From: Gammaproteobacteria bacterium
GTDB lineage: Bacteria > Pseudomonadota > Gammaproteobacteria > Arenicellales > JAOTYS01
Assembly: GCA_029861795.1 (NCBI GenBank)
Contig: JAOTYS010000189.1
Coordinates: 1-8,371, forward strand
Length of the DNA stretch: 8,371 nt
Direction: 5' to 3'
The translations under genes and the position numbers were made by a program. Below the pieces are notes generated by a model. The model did no database searches and had not been told where the DNA came from. It saw only the letters and a list, made by a program, of their open reading frames with translations. Position 1 is the first letter of the stretch, and the number at the start of each line of letters is the position of its first letter. Of the stretch, positions 6,840 to 8,371 are shown piece after piece.

Positions 6840-8045
6840 CTACTGACCGCATTTTCCTATCTTTAGTGCTTTGCACGGATCTTTGACCTGCGGGATAGTC
6901 CCGAGGACATTGATAGTTAACCGATCACCCACTTTGACAATTTCGTGCACGTTCACGTCATGGACAATATCGCGGGTATCCGGATCAATCATGATTGGCC
7001 CCCGCGGGCTGTCGAAAGTCCACCCCTTCAGCGCATCCATTGCGCCTTCAGCGTCAATCTTGCCATCTAACGTTTTTATTACGTGAAAGATGGCGGCCAT
7101 GCCATCCCAACCGGCGACACCCATAAAATCCGGCGTTGTATCCGCGCCATATTCGGCCTTCCAAGCGTCGACGAATGCTTTGTTTTCCGGTGTGTCATAT
7201 TCAGCGGAATAATGATGCATGGTGACAATGCCCACAGCGTTGTCGCCCATTCCTTGCAGTTTTGTGTCCTGAGTGATGTCCCCCGGCCCGATCAACCTTA
7301 TTCCGGCCTCTGCCATGCCGAGGTCGGCAAAGGTCTTCACAACGGCGCTCGCGTGGTTGCCCGCCGGTACGAACACGTAGAAGCAGTCTGGTTTGGCGTC
7401 CTTGACCCGTTGAAAAAACGGTGTGAAATCGGGCACCTCGCGGGGTCCACCCATGGGAATCTCATCGATCAGTTTGCCACCCGCGGCCTCGAAACCTGTC
7501 TTGAAGGCGGCTACGCTGTCCTTTCCCGGCGGATAGTCTGTATAACCACTTGCTGAGCTTTCGCACCCGAGCTTCTCCATGGCGTAAGTCCCCATGGGAT
7601 AACCAGATTGCCACATGGTGAATGACACTCGTGCAATATACGGCGACAGATTCGGAATCCATGCGGTGCCGGCATTCATAATGATCATCGGAACTTTGCC
7701 CTGGGTCACCAGCGGTGCGCTGGCGATGGCATTGGGTGAAAAAACAAAACCGGTCAAGATATCGACTTTCTCCCGCGTTATCAGTTCTTGCACTGCCGTC
7801 TTGGCAATGTCCCCGCCCGGGCGTTTGGAGTCTCGCTTGATTAATTCAATCTGGTGATCGCCGAGCTCATCGCCATGTTGTTTGATGTACAGATTCATAC
7901 CACGATCGATCTGTTGACCGAACTGCGCCGCACCGCCAGAGTAAGTTAGAACGACGCCGATCTTGACTGTTTCTGCGGCCGCAAGCCCAGGTAGGGCTAG
8001 CAAGACGGCGAACGAAACCGTCCGCCAATTGAAGTTTGATTTCAT
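6840..8045 (-). CDS. Periplasmic substrate-binding protein of a branched-chain amino acid-type ABC transporter
   Basis: A 401-residue precursor. A Sec signal peptide covers residues 1-24: Lys2 and Arg8, a hydrophobic core, and an LAAA cleavage site before ETVKIGVV. The mature part fits the type I periplasmic binding fold of the Peripla_BP_6/LivK class: the first strand KIGVVLTYSG, then the REKVDILTGFVFSPNA region, FTPFFQRVKDAKPDCFYVF, and VAGWDGM near the hinge. Members of this class bind branched-chain amino acids, amides, urea or aromatic acids; its outline reminds me of the aromatic-acid-binding branch, but this is weak. Cys391 and Cys399 at the C-terminus could form a disulfide. The frame is open upstream to 8177, but AAGGAC at 8052-8057 is well placed for ATG 8045 and only this start gives a proper signal peptide. 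First transporter gene, upstream of livH. Confidence 0.93.
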   Translation of the reverse strand: MKSNFNWRTVSFAVLLALPGLAAAETVKIGVVLTYSGGAAQFGQQIDRGMNLYIKQHGDELGDHQIELIKRDSKRPGGDIAKTAVQELITREKVDILTGFVFSPNAIASAPLVTQGKVPMIIMNAGTAWIPNLSPYIARVSFTMWQSGYPMGTYAMEKLGCESSASGYTDYPPGKDSVAAFKTGFEAAGGKLIDEIPMGGPREVPDFTPFFQRVKDAKPDCFYVFVPAGNHASAVVKTFADLGMAEAGIRLIGPGDITQDTKLQGMGDNAVGIVTMHHYSAEYDTPENKAFVDAWKAEYGADTTPDFMGVAGWDGMAAIFHVIKTLDGKIDAEGAMDALKGWTFDSPRGPIMIDPDTRDIVHDVNVHEIVKVGDRLTINVLGTIPQVKDPCKALKIGKCGQ

Positions 8046-8051
8046 GATTTC

Positions 8052-8057
8052 GTCCTT
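8052..8057 (-). promoter_or_regulatory. Ribosome binding site of the substrate-binding protein
   Basis: AAGGAC, 6 nt before ATG 8045. Together with the signal peptide it excludes the in-frame upstream starts at 8111 and 8177, which would bury the signal peptide and overlap the preceding gene or its promoter. Confidence 0.75.
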
Positions 8058-8072
8058 TTTCAGTACGTGGCT

Positions 8073-8101
8073 AGTATACGATGCAGCGTGAGGACTGTCG
8101 C
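8073..8101 (-). promoter_or_regulatory. Sigma70-like promoter for the transporter genes
   Basis: On the minus strand, GCGACA (8096-8101, 4 of 6 matches to TTGACA), a 17-nt spacer and TATACT (8073-8078, 5 of 6 matches to TATAAT). Transcription would start near 8066, about 20 nt before the ATG. The -35 element touches the stop codon of the preceding gene, so the transporter can be made with or without that gene. Confidence 0.55.
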
Positions 8102-8371
8102 TAGTCGACATTGTGTTCGTCCTTAAACATCGCCTTATGGCGGCGCTTCTTGATCCACTCCGATAACTCCTCGTCATTTATGAAGTTTTTCGGATTGAAT
8201 CTATCCCAGTTCATGATTTCACTGAGTTCTTTCTTCCACCGTTTATAGGATGGCTTGAGCGGTGGGCCGAAGCACATGATGTCGATGATCGATAGCTCAT
8301 TCGGCACACCGAGACTCGGCTTGAACTCCCGTTGAATCGCCTCTTGACCGATGGCAGTGATCCACCACACG
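8101..8371 (-). CDS. Probable nitroreductase family flavoprotein, C-terminal part (runs off right edge)
   Basis: The last 89 codons of a gene whose start lies beyond the window; the stop is TAG at 8101-8103. The visible part has the layout of a nitroreductase C-terminus: a helix ending in LGVPNEL, a strand with a glycine turn (IIDIMCFGPP), a basic stretch (KRWKKELSEIMNWDRF) equivalent to the R-x-lEEivhw pattern, and a tail DEELSEWIKKRRH. Nitroreductase-fold enzymes use FMN and NAD(P)H to reduce or dehydrogenate varied substrates in the cytoplasm. The FMN-binding N-terminal residues are not in view, so the call rests on the C-terminal pattern alone. It lies 55 nt upstream of the binding-protein start on the same strand and is probably co-transcribed in part. 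Another family cannot be excluded. Confidence 0.55.
   Translation of the reverse strand, partial: VWWITAIGQEAIQREFKPSLGVPNELSIIDIMCFGPPLKPSYKRWKKELSEIMNWDRFNPKNFINDEELSEWIKKRRHKAMFKDEHNVD

Noticed and set aside
7083..7556. A 157-codon open frame on the plus strand
   Set aside because: It lies wholly antisense to the binding-protein gene, shows no recognisable family pattern, and its existence follows from the codon use of the real gene opposite.
8046..8177. N-terminal extension of the binding protein to a start at 8177 or 8111
   Set aside because: It would overlap the preceding gene or its promoter and put 44 or 22 residues before a clear signal peptide; the ribosome binding site points to ATG 8045.

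Overview
The window looks like chromosomal DNA of a Gram-negative bacterium, most likely a proteobacterium. The substrate-binding protein has a classical Sec signal peptide, the genes are tightly packed in operons, and the base composition looks roughly balanced by eye. The sequence alone does not identify the genus. There are no RNA genes, insertion sequences, CRISPR arrays or phage genes. The content is metabolic: one high-affinity uptake system beside a small set of catabolic enzymes.

Right part (8371 down to 3423, minus strand): a transport operon. It begins with the C-terminal end of a probable nitroreductase-type flavoprotein that runs off the right edge. A complete branched-chain amino acid type (HAAT/Liv) ABC transporter follows: periplasmic binding protein, two permeases (LivH and LivM types) and two ATPases (LivG and LivF types). 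A good sigma70-like promoter sits just before the binding-protein gene and touches the stop codon of the nitroreductase gene. A 10-bp GC-rich hairpin lies between the binding-protein gene and the first permease gene. The permease and ATPase genes are separated by 16 nt, a 4-nt overlap and 2 nt.

Middle (2756 to 3358, plus strand): a DUF1989 (urea-carboxylase-associated family) protein. It is transcribed toward the end of the transport operon and away from the left operon. A sigma70-like promoter (TTGATC, 17 nt, TATAAC) lies in the 283-nt divergent intergenic region.

Left part (2472 down to 1, minus strand): a catabolic operon of an NAD-type short-chain dehydrogenase, a 3-hydroxyacyl-CoA dehydrogenase family protein that most resembles L-carnitine dehydrogenase, and the N-terminal half of a TRZ/ATZ-type amidohydrolase that runs off the left edge.

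Taken together, the cluster probably imports a small polar solute, such as an amino acid, a betaine or an aromatic or N-containing acid, and oxidises and hydrolyses it. Two NAD-linked dehydrogenases, one metal-dependent C-N hydrolase and one DUF1989 protein would be a coherent route for a hydroxylated, nitrogen-containing compound. The substrate cannot be read from the sequence, and no regulator gene is present in the window. I see no sign of a defence system, mobile element or other exotic machinery. The main novelty is the unassigned pathway.
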